A stretch of 64,000 nt of DNA from Candidatus Geothrix skivensis (GCA_016721195.1 JADKIO010000005.1:618001-682000); one strand, 5' to 3'. Shown: positions 25,961-34,200, counted from the stretch's first letter. Program-made: numbers and translations. Notes: generated by a model from the letters alone, not told the origin.

Positions 25961-26161
25961 CTACCTGGCGATGGGCAGGGTGCGGACCAGCCGCTTGCAG
26001 CTGTTGCACAAGATGGTGAAGTTGTCCGCCTGCTCGAAGTGGTACTTGAAGCCGGGATCTTCATCGACCTTTTCGAGGCGGCCGAACTGGTACTCGGCGA
26101 TTCTCACGCTCTGGGGGGCGGTCAGATCGGCGCCGCAGTGGGTGCAGGAGATGGCGGCCAT
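25961..26161 (-). CDS. Small zinc-ribbon-like protein
   Basis: 66 residues with two CxxC pairs (CTHCG at 6-10 and CNSCK at 52-56), the pattern of a single zinc ribbon. Between them is a charged, aromatic segment (YQFGRLEKVDEDPGFKYHF). No known family recognised. The start ATG follows CCGAGGAGCAAGC, a good ribosome site. It is 24 bases after the small membrane gene on the same strand, and its first 34 codons are also overlapped by the nominal end of the hydroxyacyl-CoA dehydrogenase frame. Confidence 0.65.
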   Translation of the reverse strand: MAAISCTHCGADLTAPQSVRIAEYQFGRLEKVDEDPGFKYHFEQADNFTILCNSCKRLVRTLPIAR

Positions 26162-27203
26162 GCTTGCTCCTCGGAAGGCTGATGTTCAGGAATGGAATAA
26201 TTTCCAGAGTCCCCAGCTTAGCAGAGCCAATGCGGCCAGGCCCACGAAGACCCGCAGCAGCACTTTGCCGAGCTGATATGCGACATAGATCACGAAGGCG
26301 ACCGCCAGGATGGCGAGGACGACCATGGCCGGGTTTCTCATGCCTTTTTCCTCCTGCCTTCCATGAAAAGAAACCCTGCTGGGCCTTGCAGCCGGTAGCT
26401 CCCTCCGCCACGGCCCTCTGGAGGTTCATGGGGGGGTGGAAGCGGGCCTCGCCGGCGGCCTCAAGGCCCTTGGCGATGCAGAGGCGAAGGTCCAACCCCA
26501 CCCGGTCCGAGAGCTCAAGGGGTCCCACGGGGTGTCCGTACCCCAAGGTCATGAGAGCATCCAGGTCCTCGGCTGAGGCCACCCCGGCCTCCAACAGCCG
26601 CATGGCCTCCAGGCCCTGGGCAAGGGCCATCCTGGCCGCGGCGAACCCGGGCTGGTCGCGGACCTGCACCACCCTTTTCTGGAGGGCCTGTCCCAGCTCA
26701 CGGGCGCGCTCCACCCAGATCCCGGGCGTGCCTTCGGGGACGGCCACTTCCACCACGGCCATCCTGGGGACCGGCACGAAGAGGTGGAACCCCACCAGCC
26801 GGCCGGTCAGCCCGGCCCGGTTGGCGAGATCAGCGATGGAAAGGGCCGAGGTGCCCGATAGCACCAACAGTTCGGGGGGGCCCCAGGCGGCCGCCGCTGC
26901 CAGCACGGGAGCCTTGAGCCCCGGGTCCTCCGGCAGGGCCTCCAATAGGATGGCCGCACCCTGAAGGGCGTCTGGGCCGAAGGCGGCGGAGTGAAGCCGG
27001 GTCTGGGCTTGGTCCAGGGCCTCCCGGCTGAGTCTGCCCAGGCCCAAAGCCCGGTCCCACCGTGAATGGATCTCAAGCAGTCCTGCCTCCGCATGACTCA
27101 GGTCCCGCCCCAGCAGCAGGGTTTCCACGCCACATTCCGCCGCCCACTGGGCCGCAGAAAGGCCGAGGGTCCCGGGGCCCAGGATGCCCAGCGGGCCCTT
27201 CAA
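26061..27203 (-). CDS. 3-hydroxyacyl-CoA dehydrogenase-like protein with anomalous 3' end
   Basis: NAD-dependent 3-hydroxyacyl-CoA dehydrogenase fold. Nucleotide loop GILGPGTLGL at the N terminus; catalytic His and Glu kept in GFHLFVPVPRMAVVEV; C-terminal domain block YGHPVGPLELSDRVGLDL. The usual PGFVVNR reads PGFAAAR, so the conserved Asn is Ala190. Homology ends at QGFFSWKAGG (near 26357), where relatives stop; the frame then runs 90 more codons of Arg/Pro-rich sequence over two other small genes. That suggests a lost stop, a frameshift, or a real long overlap. Start is TTG 27203, with a weak site. Confidence 0.7.
   Translation of the reverse strand: MKGPLGILGPGTLGLSAAQWAAECGVETLLLGRDLSHAEAGLLEIHSRWDRALGLGRLSREALDQAQTRLHSAAFGPDALQGAAILLEALPEDPGLKAPVLAAAAAWGPPELLVLSGTSALSIADLANRAGLTGRLVGFHLFVPVPRMAVVEVAVPEGTPGIWVERARELGQALQKRVVQVRDQPGFAAARMALAQGLEAMRLLEAGVASAEDLDALMTLGYGHPVGPLELSDRVGLDLRLCIAKGLEAAGEARFHPPMNLQRAVAEGATGCKAQQGFFSWKAGGKRHEKPGHGRPRHPGGRLRDLCRISARQSAAAGLRGPGRIGSAKLGTLEIIPFLNISLPRSKHGRHLLHPLRRRSDRPPERENRRVPVRPPRKGR
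26186..26341 (-). CDS. Small membrane protein (51 aa)
   Basis: Begins MRNPAMVVLAILAVAFVIYV and is almost wholly hydrophobic, with a short polar turn (AYQLGKVLLR) between two membrane-like stretches and an end SWGLWKLFHS. The ATG 26341 has a very good ribosome site, AGGAGG, eight bases upstream. It lies completely inside the nominal 3' part of the dehydrogenase reading frame, in a different frame. Hydrophobicity and the ribosome site argue that this one is the real product of the region. Confidence 0.6.
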   Translation of the reverse strand: MRNPAMVVLAILAVAFVIYVAYQLGKVLLRVFVGLAALALLSWGLWKLFHS

Positions 27204-27356
27204 GGCTGATTTCCAGGACCGGGGCTCGCCGGGTCCAGAAGATCTGTTTCAAAGGGGCCTTCGGTCATGGATTCCATCCTCCACCCGCTATGATGAACGG
27301 AAAGGGCCGACCGTACGTCACTGCAACCCAGCCCCCACACCCGGGCCGCAACCTCC

Positions 27357-28277
27357 ATGCTCATCGATTACGCCGCCATCACCCATCCGGGCCATGTCCG
27401 GAAGAACAACGAAGATGCCTACCTGCTCAGCGCGCTGGATGGCGAAGAGCCCATCATCAATGCCACTGCCCGGGCCCTGAAGGTCGGCGATGCCGGATTG
27501 CTCGTGGCCGTGGCGGACGGCATGGGTGGCGCCGCCGCCGGGGAGGTGGCCAGCCGTGAGGGACTGGCGGCGGTGGCGCTGTTCCTGTTCGGCCACTGGG
27601 GTCGCCTGACGCCCGCGAGTGCCGTTGAAGACGAGCTGCTGAAGGCCCTGGAGACCGCCGTGGAAAGGGCCAGCGACGCGGTCCTGCGCTACTCCGACGA
27701 TGACCGTACGGCGCGTGGCATGGGGTCCACCCTGACGGCGGCGGTGATCTGGAATGGCTGCGCCTATTTCGCGCAGGTGGGCGATTCGCGGGCCTACCTG
27801 GTGCGCCAGGGCGGCCTGCACCAGATCACCGAGGATCAGACCCTCGTGAACGACCTCGTGGCCCAGGGCAGCCTCACCCGGGAGCAGGCCCGGGTCCACC
27901 CCCAGCGCAACATGATCACCCAGGCCCTCGGTTCTCCCCAGCCCCTGAGGGTGGTCCTCTCCCGCCTGGCCCTCTGCCGGGGCGACCGGCTGCTCTGCTG
28001 CTCCGACGGCCTGCATGGCGAGGTTCCCGATGCCCACATTCTCGCGGTGCTGAGCCAGGGGCTCAGTCCCCGCCGGAGCCTGGAGCTCCTCGTGGAGGAG
28101 GCCCTCGCCCACGGGGGCCGCGACAACATCACCGGTGTGCTGCTCTCCCTGAATGATCCCGCTCTCGACCTTCCCGAGCCCGGGGAGGAGCTGGACCTGG
28201 TCCAACCCAGTGTGGAGGCCCTTCGCCCGGGATTCTGGCAGCGGCTTCTCCGGTCCTTGAGAGGCGGTGCCCGATGA
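27357..28277 (+). CDS. PP2C-family serine/threonine phosphatase (second copy)
   Basis: 306 residues. Motifs: RKNNEDAYL, VAVADGMGGAAAGEVAS, GMGSTLTAAVI, QVGDSRAYLV, CCSDGLHGEV, GGRDNITGVLL, all intact, so catalysis is likely. A ~25-residue insert after SALDGEEP distinguishes it from the copy at 20267. C-terminal 40 residues are acidic then basic (GEELDLVQP, LLRSLRGGAR). Its TGA overlaps the ATG of the RdgC-like gene, placing a phosphatase in one operon with that pair and an amidase. Confidence 0.92.
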   Translation: MLIDYAAITHPGHVRKNNEDAYLLSALDGEEPIINATARALKVGDAGLLVAVADGMGGAAAGEVASREGLAAVALFLFGHWGRLTPASAVEDELLKALETAVERASDAVLRYSDDDRTARGMGSTLTAAVIWNGCAYFAQVGDSRAYLVRQGGLHQITEDQTLVNDLVAQGSLTREQARVHPQRNMITQALGSPQPLRVVLSRLALCRGDRLLCCSDGLHGEVPDAHILAVLSQGLSPRRSLELLVEEALAHGGRDNITGVLLSLNDPALDLPEPGEELDLVQPSVEALRPGFWQRLLRSLRGGAR

Positions 28278-28885
28278 GCATTCTGCAGGGGACGGTCTCC
28301 CTGAAACGGTTCCTCGTGCTGGGCCCCGTGCCCGATGAGAAGGACCTGCAGTCCGGGCTGGAACAGGATCAGTTCCGCCCCTTCCAGGATGGGCTGGAGG
28401 AAGAGCGACTGGGCTGGTGCGACTGGCGGAATCCCCTCATTACGCCACCGGATGAGAACTGGGTCGGCCAGGAGCGCTTCGCCGTCTTCGGCCTCCGCAT
28501 GGACACCCGCCGCGTCCCGCCGGCGCTGCTGAAGGCCCATGTGGATCTGCGGCTGCAGAGCCTGCAGAAGGAGAAGGACCTGGCCTTCATCGGCAAGGAG
28601 GCGCGGATCTCCCTGGCGGACGAAGTGAAGGTCGAATTGCTGCGTAAGGTGTTGCCCACGCCCCGGGTGGTCGAAGTGGCCTGGGACCTGAAGGGCGGCA
28701 TCCTCTGGACCACGGCCTCCTCCAGCAAGGCCCAGGGGGCCCTCTCCAGCCTCTTCATCAAGTCCTTCGGCTGTGAGATCCACCCGCTGGCGCCCCTGGT
28801 GCTCTCGGGTCGCCTCTGCCCGGAGCTGTCCGTGGAAGCCCTGATGGCACTGGATCCCCTGGATCTCGAACTCGAGGAGGCCTGA
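28274..28885 (+). CDS. RdgC-like protein, N-terminal part homologue
   Basis: 203 residues resembling the first two thirds of RdgC, a DNA-binding ring protein that modulates RecA and recombination. Recognised blocks: VSLKRFLVLG at the start, LLKAHVDLRLQSLQKEKDLAFIGKEARISLADEVKVELL, LPTPRVVEVAWDL and the ASSSKAQGALSSLFIKSFG region. E. coli RdgC has about 300 residues; here the C-terminal third seems to be carried by the next gene. ATG overlaps the PP2C stop (ATGA). The call rests on pattern recall, not on a search. Confidence 0.65.
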   Translation: MSILQGTVSLKRFLVLGPVPDEKDLQSGLEQDQFRPFQDGLEEERLGWCDWRNPLITPPDENWVGQERFAVFGLRMDTRRVPPALLKAHVDLRLQSLQKEKDLAFIGKEARISLADEVKVELLRKVLPTPRVVEVAWDLKGGILWTTASSSKAQGALSSLFIKSFGCEIHPLAPLVLSGRLCPELSVEALMALDPLDLELEEA

Positions 28886-28886
28886 G

Positions 28887-29435
28887 GTGAAGCCTCTTGA
28901 GCTCATGGAACAAGGCCGCTTCCTCGGGGAGGAGTTCCTGCTGTGGCTATGGCTTCGCAGCATGACCGAAGGCGGGGCCAGTGGCGAGGATGGCGACGGC
29001 TCGGGCTGCTTCGTCGATGACTCCATCCAGCTGGTTTCCGAGCGGGGCGAAGTGAAGGAGATCTCCCTGCGCAAAGGCAATCCCGCCGAAAGCAGGGAGG
29101 CCTTCGAAGCCCTGAGCCGTGGCATGCGTCCCGCCAAGATGAAGTTGCGCATCTTGTCCGGGGATCTGGAGTGGGTCTTCACCCTCAACGCGGCGACGCT
29201 GGATATGGGCACCCTCAAACTCCCCCCGAGCACCGGGAAAGCCCCCCACGAACGGCTCCACGATCGGATCTTCCTGCTGGAAGAGGGCGCAGGCCACCTG
29301 GAGCGCCGGCTGAAGGGCTTCCTGCGGGCCCGCACCGAAGACCCCGCGGGCCTCCAGGAAAGCATGCATGCCTGGGTCCGCGCGGGCCGCACGGGCGAAG
29401 TGCTTCCCGCGGGCGAGGCCCCGTGGCAGTCCTGA
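28887..29435 (+). CDS. RdgC-associated protein, possible C-terminal half
   Basis: 182 residues beginning MKPLELMEQGRFLGEEFLLWLW. The FLGEEFLLWLW block resembles the second part of RdgC-like proteins of delta-proteobacteria and Acidobacteria in my recollection. Start is GTG with GAGGAGG upstream. One base separates it from the previous gene's stop. It has a charged, Glu-rich C-terminal helix (RIFLLEEGAGHLERRLKGFL). The probable function is to form, with its neighbour, a two-subunit version of the RdgC ring; this is inference. Confidence 0.55.
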   Translation: MKPLELMEQGRFLGEEFLLWLWLRSMTEGGASGEDGDGSGCFVDDSIQLVSERGEVKEISLRKGNPAESREAFEALSRGMRPAKMKLRILSGDLEWVFTLNAATLDMGTLKLPPSTGKAPHERLHDRIFLLEEGAGHLERRLKGFLRARTEDPAGLQESMHAWVRAGRTGEVLPAGEAPWQS

Positions 29436-31084
29436 GTCTCCTGCCACTGGTGGTCCTTTCTGCCACCGTGGTGCAGGAACCGGCGCCGGTGCTGGCCCAA
29501 GCCCGCACCCCCGATGGGCGCACCATCCTGCTCCGTCTGCAGTTCCGGAAGGGACTCAGCGTGGAAGGAAAGGCCCTTCCCCGGGCCTTCCTGGCCAAGG
29601 GCGCGGATACCAGTGGCTGGGTGCCCTTCGAAGGCCTGAGTCCCGAGGGCAAGCGCTGGGCCCTGGCTGCGGTGTTCCCCGCAGATCAGTGGCGCCAGGA
29701 CGAGGTGCGCCACCAGGTGCGCTTCCCCGAGGTGGAGTCGGTCTGGACGATGGCCGCGCTGTTCACCGGGCATGGCCAGAACTACGAGCGCCTCATGGGG
29801 GAGAACCCGGGGCGGCCGGAGAAACTACGGGAGGGCGATACCTGGCGCATCCCGGTCAGCCTGCTTTCCGCTGACCTCGGCGGTACCGGCCGGGGGCCTG
29901 ACCGGTCCCAGCCCGAGGATGACCTCGATGACGAGGCCCGGGTGGCCGCCTACCGAGGCCTGCTGTCCTTCGGCGAGGATGCCCAGGGCAAGTACGCGGC
30001 CTACCGCCTGCGGCGGGGGGAGGCCCTCTATTCCAGCGTGGTGATCCGCTACACCGACCGGGTGGATCCCAGGGGCGTGAACGAGCTGGCGGACCGCATC
30101 GCCCAGCGCAGTGGCATCCCGGATGTGCGCAGCATCCAGCCGGGCCAGGTGATCAAGATCCCGGTGGGGTTCCTGGCGGATCCCTTCCAGGCGGAAGGCA
30201 GTTCCGCCCTGGCCGAAGAGCGGGAAGTCCGCGCCGAGGTGCGCCGCACGGTGCGGGTGGAGGCGGGGCCCAAGCTGAAGGGTGTCCGAATCGTGCTGGA
30301 CGCCGGCCATGGCGGGGTGGACACCGGCGCCCGGGCCAATGGCATCTGGGAATCCGACTTCGTCTACGACATCGCCATGCGGGTCCGCCGCCTGCTGGAG
30401 CAGGAGACCGAGGCCCAGGTGAGCAGCACCATCCGCTATCCGGGCCTGGGCTTCCGGAGCCGGGAGGAGATCACCACGCCCAGCCGGGCCGCGGAGATCC
30501 TCACCACGCCGCCCTTCGCCGTGGACGGAGAGAGCCCCTCCGCCGTCAGCGTCCACCTGCGCTGGGTGCTGGCCAATGATCTCTTCGCCGCCTTCCGGAA
30601 GGCCAAGGGCGAAGCCCAGAAGACCCTGTTCCTGAGCTTCCACGCCGATAGTCTGCACCCCTCGGCCCGGGGCTCGATGATCTACGTGCCTGGCGCCGCC
30701 CTGGTGCCCTCCAGCTTCGCCCTGAGCGGGACCAGGACCGGCCGGGTGGCCGAGGGCCGGCAGTCCGGCCGGGTGGCCTTCACGAGCCGGGAGAAGCTCC
30801 AGGGCGAGGCCCGCAGCCGACAGTTCTCCGAGACCCTGCTGAAGGCCCTGCAGAAAGACCGGATCCCGGTCCATGCCAACCGCCCCATCCGCAATGTCAT
30901 CCACCGGGGCGGCGGGAAGTGGATTCCCGCGGTCCTACGCTACAGCACCGGTGCCACCAAGGCCCTCATCGAGGTGGCCAACCTCACCAACGAGGAGGAT
31001 GCCGCCAGCCTCCGGGACCCGGAGTTCCGGGAGCGCTACGCCGCCGCGGTGGTGAAGGCCATCCGGGCGTACTACCGCAAATAG
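29423..31084 (+). CDS. N-acetylmuramoyl-L-alanine amidase with LysM-like domain
   Basis: Periplasmic cell-wall amidase cleaving the stem peptide from MurNAc. Signal peptide at the N terminus (VAVLSLLPLVVLSATVV), a LysM-like segment (about residues 195-245, YRLRRGEALYSSVVIRYTDR, QPGQVIKIP), then Amidase_3 from about 286: zinc ligands in LDAGHGGVDTGA, the Glu in NGIWESDFVYD, SFHADS, and the catalytic Glu in ALIEVANLTNEED. An insert (SREEITTPSRAAEILTTPPF) is in the catalytic domain. GTG 29423 overlaps the previous gene by 13 bases. Length 553. Confidence 0.9.
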   Translation: MAVLSLLPLVVLSATVVQEPAPVLAQARTPDGRTILLRLQFRKGLSVEGKALPRAFLAKGADTSGWVPFEGLSPEGKRWALAAVFPADQWRQDEVRHQVRFPEVESVWTMAALFTGHGQNYERLMGENPGRPEKLREGDTWRIPVSLLSADLGGTGRGPDRSQPEDDLDDEARVAAYRGLLSFGEDAQGKYAAYRLRRGEALYSSVVIRYTDRVDPRGVNELADRIAQRSGIPDVRSIQPGQVIKIPVGFLADPFQAEGSSALAEEREVRAEVRRTVRVEAGPKLKGVRIVLDAGHGGVDTGARANGIWESDFVYDIAMRVRRLLEQETEAQVSSTIRYPGLGFRSREEITTPSRAAEILTTPPFAVDGESPSAVSVHLRWVLANDLFAAFRKAKGEAQKTLFLSFHADSLHPSARGSMIYVPGAALVPSSFALSGTRTGRVAEGRQSGRVAFTSREKLQGEARSRQFSETLLKALQKDRIPVHANRPIRNVIHRGGGKWIPAVLRYSTGATKALIEVANLTNEEDAASLRDPEFRERYAAAVVKAIRAYYRK

Positions 31085-31125
31085 CTGCCCGAAGGTGCCC
31101 TTCGCAGCGTGGGAAAGGCGGGAAG

Positions 31126-31557
31126 ATGGAGGTGGGAGGCCCCGTGCGAATCCTGCTCCTGATCACCCTCCTGCTCGCGGGCTTTGGTTGCCGAAAGCCC
31201 CAACCCATCGCCCCACCCCAGGCGCGACTCATCGTGCGCTTCCTGGATCGCGATGCGCTGCTGGACCTGGCCTCTCCGCCCGCCGAAGGTCCCTGGCGCC
31301 TCATGAACGCCGGGCTCTGGGAGTCCCTGGAAGTCCGGTGGAAGCCTGGCGCAATACGCCTGGGTGCCGCGGTGGTGGGTCGCACGGCTCCGGACTGGGT
31401 GCTGCTGGAAGATCCCTCCCGGGACACCCACCGGGTGGTCATGCGTGGGCCCGGCCCGGAAGAGCTGGCCCGCCGGAACGAGCGAATGGATCCCGAGGAG
31501 CGCGATGCCCTGACCTTCCTGGGGGTGCTCTGGGCCCTCAGCTGGGCCCGACGCTAA
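31126..31557 (+). CDS. Predicted lipoprotein, unknown function
   Basis: About 143 residues. Signal peptide RILLLITLLLAGFGC with a lipobox-like AGFGC, then a short globular domain (ARLIVRFLDRDALLDLA, LWESLEVRWKPGAIRLG, APDWVLLEDPSRDTHRVVM). No family recognised. ATG 31126 is in frame; GTG 31144 with GGGAGG five bases upstream gives the more canonical signal peptide MRILLL, and may be the true start. It follows the amidase and precedes purE. Confidence 0.7.
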   Translation: MEVGGPVRILLLITLLLAGFGCRKPQPIAPPQARLIVRFLDRDALLDLASPPAEGPWRLMNAGLWESLEVRWKPGAIRLGAAVVGRTAPDWVLLEDPSRDTHRVVMRGPGPEELARRNERMDPEERDALTFLGVLWALSWARR

Positions 31558-31578
31558 GCCCCGGCCCCTGCACTTGGG

Positions 31579-31584
31579 TAGAAT
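31579..31584 (+). promoter_or_regulatory. Candidate -10 element TAGAAT before purE
   Basis: TAGAAT, 46 bases before the ATG of purE, in the spacer after the lipoprotein gene. TG lies upstream (CTTGGGTAGAAT), which could act as an extended -10, but no -35 is seen. Confidence 0.35.
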
Positions 31585-31629
31585 GACGCTTCCCCCCTGA
31601 CTGTCCAACCCTGCTCCTCTGAGGCGATC

Positions 31630-32127
31630 ATGTCGGCATCCCCCCTGGTAGGCATCCTGATGGGCTCCAAGTCCGATTGGGAGACCATGCAGCACACGGC
31701 CCTGACCCTGAAGGGCCTGGCCGTTCCCTTCGTGGCCCACGTGGCCAGCGCGCACCGCACGCCCGAAAAGGTGGTGGCCTTCTGTCAGGGCGCCGAGGAC
31801 CGTGGCATCAAGGTCATCATCGCGGCCGCCGGGGGAGCGGCCCACCTGGCGGGTGTTTGCGCCAGCAAGACCCACCTTCCCGTGCTCGGCGTCCCCATGA
31901 AGGGCTGGGCCACGGAAGGCCTGGATGCCCTGCTGGCCACGGTGCAGATGCCTGCGGGCATCCCGGTGGGCACCCTCGCCATCGGCAAGGCCGGGGCCAT
32001 CAACGCCGCGCTGCTGGCCGTGTCGATCCTGTCGCTCGGCGATTCCAGCCTCCGGGCCCGGTACCTGGCCTTCCGCCAGGCCCAGCAGGAGAAGGCCCTG
32101 GCGGACGATGACCTGGTGCTGCCATGA
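31630..32127 (+). CDS. purE: N5-carboxyaminoimidazole ribonucleotide mutase PurE
   Basis: Class I PurE of purine synthesis, converting N5-CAIR to CAIR. Substrate loop GSKSDWETM near the N terminus and catalytic block SAHRTPEK with His are intact. Length 165 is normal. purK is not in the window. Followed by the mog/moaB-like gene after 21 bases. Confidence 0.95.
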   Translation: MSASPLVGILMGSKSDWETMQHTALTLKGLAVPFVAHVASAHRTPEKVVAFCQGAEDRGIKVIIAAAGGAAHLAGVCASKTHLPVLGVPMKGWATEGLDALLATVQMPAGIPVGTLAIGKAGAINAALLAVSILSLGDSSLRARYLAFRQAQQEKALADDDLVLP

Positions 32128-32148
32128 CCAGCTGGTCGGGTCGCTGAC

Positions 32149-32634
32149 ATGGACCGCGTGCACCTCATCACCCTTTCGGACCGGGCTTCCCGGGGGGAAT
32201 ACCAGGACCAGTCCACGCCCCTGCTTACCTCCTGGCTCCAAGGCCAGGGCGTGCGCACCGTAACCGCTGCCCTGATGCCGGACGACCCGGGCCTGCTCGA
32301 GCAGGACCTGCGCGGAGCCGTTGAGCGCGGCGTGCCGTTGGTGCTCACCTGCGGGGGCACCGGGTTCGGCCTCCGGGACACCACCCCGGAGGCCACCCGT
32401 CGCGTCATCGAGCGGGAGGCCCCGGGCATCTGCGAGCTGATCCGCGCCAAGGGCGGCCACCCCCTGGCCTTCGCCAGCCGATCGGTGTGCGGCATCGCCG
32501 GACGCACGGTGATCCTGAACCTGTCCGGGCGTCCCGCGGCGGCCCTCGACCAGATCCAGCTGGCCTGGCCCCTGCTCGCCCATGCCGTGGCCGTGCTGCG
32601 CAAAGAAGGCGAAGCCGGTGGTCCCTGCACATGA
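32149..32634 (+). CDS. Molybdopterin adenylyltransferase family protein (MoaB/Mog)
   Basis: Molybdenum cofactor synthesis: MogA adenylylates molybdopterin. VHLITLSDRASRGEYQDQS starts the domain, then LTCGGTGFGLRDTTPEAT with the GGTG and conserved Asp, and RSVCGIAGRTVILNLSGRP. The 161-residue length fits MoaB/Mog. Whether MogA or MoaB cannot be decided by eye. Its TGA overlaps the ATG of the next small gene. Confidence 0.88.
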   Translation: MDRVHLITLSDRASRGEYQDQSTPLLTSWLQGQGVRTVTAALMPDDPGLLEQDLRGAVERGVPLVLTCGGTGFGLRDTTPEATRRVIEREAPGICELIRAKGGHPLAFASRSVCGIAGRTVILNLSGRPAAALDQIQLAWPLLAHAVAVLRKEGEAGGPCT

Positions 32635-32846
32635 AGGTCTGGGCCCGGATCAACCACGTCGGGTGGGTGCACCTCTGGCGTCGCCGGTTGGACTACCAGC
32701 AGGCGGAGCCCTCGGCCCATTTCCTGAACGGCCGCACGGATCCCCGTTGGATCACGACCTCCCTGACGGCTGAACAGCGGGGTCTCCTCGAGGCCGGTGA
32801 GTTGGTGGAGATCGACGACCCCGGCTTTTTCGCCGATGAGGACTGA
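32631..32846 (+). CDS. Small protein of unknown function (71 aa)
   Basis: Starts MKVWARINHVGWVHLWRRRL; aromatic and basic at first (four Trp), acidic at the end (EIDDPGFFADED). The ATG overlaps the stop of the mog/moaB-like gene by four bases, which supports expression by coupling. No family recognised; it may be a cytoplasmic accessory protein. Confidence 0.55.
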   Translation: MKVWARINHVGWVHLWRRRLDYQQAEPSAHFLNGRTDPRWITTSLTAEQRGLLEAGELVEIDDPGFFADED

Positions 32847-32849
32847 GCC

Positions 32850-33587
32850 TCAGACCTGGTCGGCCACCGTCGCCTCCAGCCGCTGAAAGAGCGCCAGCAG
32901 GGCGCAGCTCAACCATAGGTTCAGCGCCCCGGTGGCCAGGCTGAAGACCCAGAAGGCCGGGTGTTTGAGACGGACCAGGGGAGGCGGGCCTAGGTTTGGA
33001 TCCATGCCCGGCAGCACGCGGTCCAGGGCCCAGCTGGCCCCCATCTGGTAGACCAGGGCCACCAGCATCATGGCGAGGACCGCCTGGATGATCCGGGGCC
33101 ACTGACGGGCCATGGTGGACTGGCTCCACTTCAGGGCCGGCACCAGGCCATCGCCCCGCAGCAGCATGCGCATCGGCGCCCAGCCGAACAGGGTCATGAT
33201 CAGAATGCCGGGCACCAGGAACATGAGCAGGCCGATGCCGATGATCACGCTGAGGCCGATCCGGGCGAGAAAACTGCGCAGCCAGCGCTCATCGAAGAGG
33301 ACCTGCCATCCGGCGGCGGGATTCCCCGGATGGTTGAGGGTCTCCGCGTCCAGCTGGGCCTGAAGACGGGGCAGGAAGTACATTTCAAGTGGCAGGAGGC
33401 CTGCGAGCCCGAAGATGGGCTGGAGCAGCAGGCTCGGACCCGTGGCCGCGGCCAGTTCCAGGGCAGGGCCCAGCTGGGCCAGGCCCATGGCCAGCAGGGC
33501 CAGACCCATGGCCAGGACCGGATGGCGCCGGAGCAGGCGGAGGCCTTCCGGTAGGGCGCCGAGATGGGAGGCGGCAGGAATGCGCAT
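32850..33587 (-). CDS. Integral membrane protein, unknown function
   Basis: 245 residues with about five membrane segments (PVLAMGLALLAMGLAQLGP, LLLQPIFGLAGLLPLEMYFL, IGLSVIIGIGLLMFLVPGILIM, IIQAVLAMMLVALVYQMG, FWVFSLATGALNLWLSCAL). The FLVPGILIMTLFGWAPMRMLL block resembles DUF975-like/glycerophosphodiester-associated membrane proteins, but I do not assign a family. Divergent from yqgE with a 42-base spacer. Confidence 0.75.
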   Translation of the reverse strand: MRIPAASHLGALPEGLRLLRRHPVLAMGLALLAMGLAQLGPALELAAATGPSLLLQPIFGLAGLLPLEMYFLPRLQAQLDAETLNHPGNPAAGWQVLFDERWLRSFLARIGLSVIIGIGLLMFLVPGILIMTLFGWAPMRMLLRGDGLVPALKWSQSTMARQWPRIIQAVLAMMLVALVYQMGASWALDRVLPGMDPNLGPPPLVRLKHPAFWVFSLATGALNLWLSCALLALFQRLEATVADQV

Positions 33588-33629
33588 CCCTCCAGACTAC
33601 TTGGACCCTGGGCTATCATCATCGGCATC

Positions 33630-34142
33630 ATGTCCTACGAAGCCCCTTGCCTCCTCGTGGCCAGCCCCGCCCTCCTGGACCCCAACTTCCTGCACAGCGT
33701 GGTGCTGATCGTGGAGCACGACGAAGAGGGGGCCCTGGGGCTCATCCTCAACCGTCCCCTGCCCCTGGCCCTGTCCCAGGTGAGCCAGGAGGGGGGGCTG
33801 GAGTACCAGGGTTCCGATGAAGCCACCGCCTGGCGGGGGGGGCCGGTGGATCCCCAGCGGGGCATTCTGCTGGTGCAGGGGGGGCTGCCCGAGGAAGAGG
33901 ACACGGTGGTGGACCTCACCCACTTCGTGAGCCATCGGAAGGATCTGCTCGAGGCCCTGCTGGCCGACCCCCTGGGCCGCTACCGGCTCTTCCTCGGCTA
34001 CGCGGGCTGGAGCCCCGGCCAGCTGGACCAGGAGCTGGAGATCGGGGCCTGGGCGCGCCGTCCCCTCGTTTCCGACTGGCTGATGCATCCTGATCCCACG
34101 GGACTCTGGCAGGCGGCCCTGGGAAGTGGCACCAGCGGCTAG
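33630..34142 (+). CDS. YqgE/AlgH family protein (UPF0301)
   Basis: Conserved bacterial protein of unclear role, linked to alginate regulation in Pseudomonas (AlgH). Blocks: LLVASPALLDPNFLHSVVLI, EHDEEGALGLILNRPL, WRGGPVDPQRGILLVQ, LFLGYAGWSPGQLDQE. Length 170 is slightly short. ATG 33630 is used because the homology starts exactly there. Confidence 0.93.
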   Translation: MSYEAPCLLVASPALLDPNFLHSVVLIVEHDEEGALGLILNRPLPLALSQVSQEGGLEYQGSDEATAWRGGPVDPQRGILLVQGGLPEEEDTVVDLTHFVSHRKDLLEALLADPLGRYRLFLGYAGWSPGQLDQELEIGAWARRPLVSDWLMHPDPTGLWQAALGSGTSG

Positions 34143-34200
34143 GGTTGAGTTCCTTGGCAGCTGATCGAGCCCTGGACGACCCCGCGGGTTGGGTTATGGA

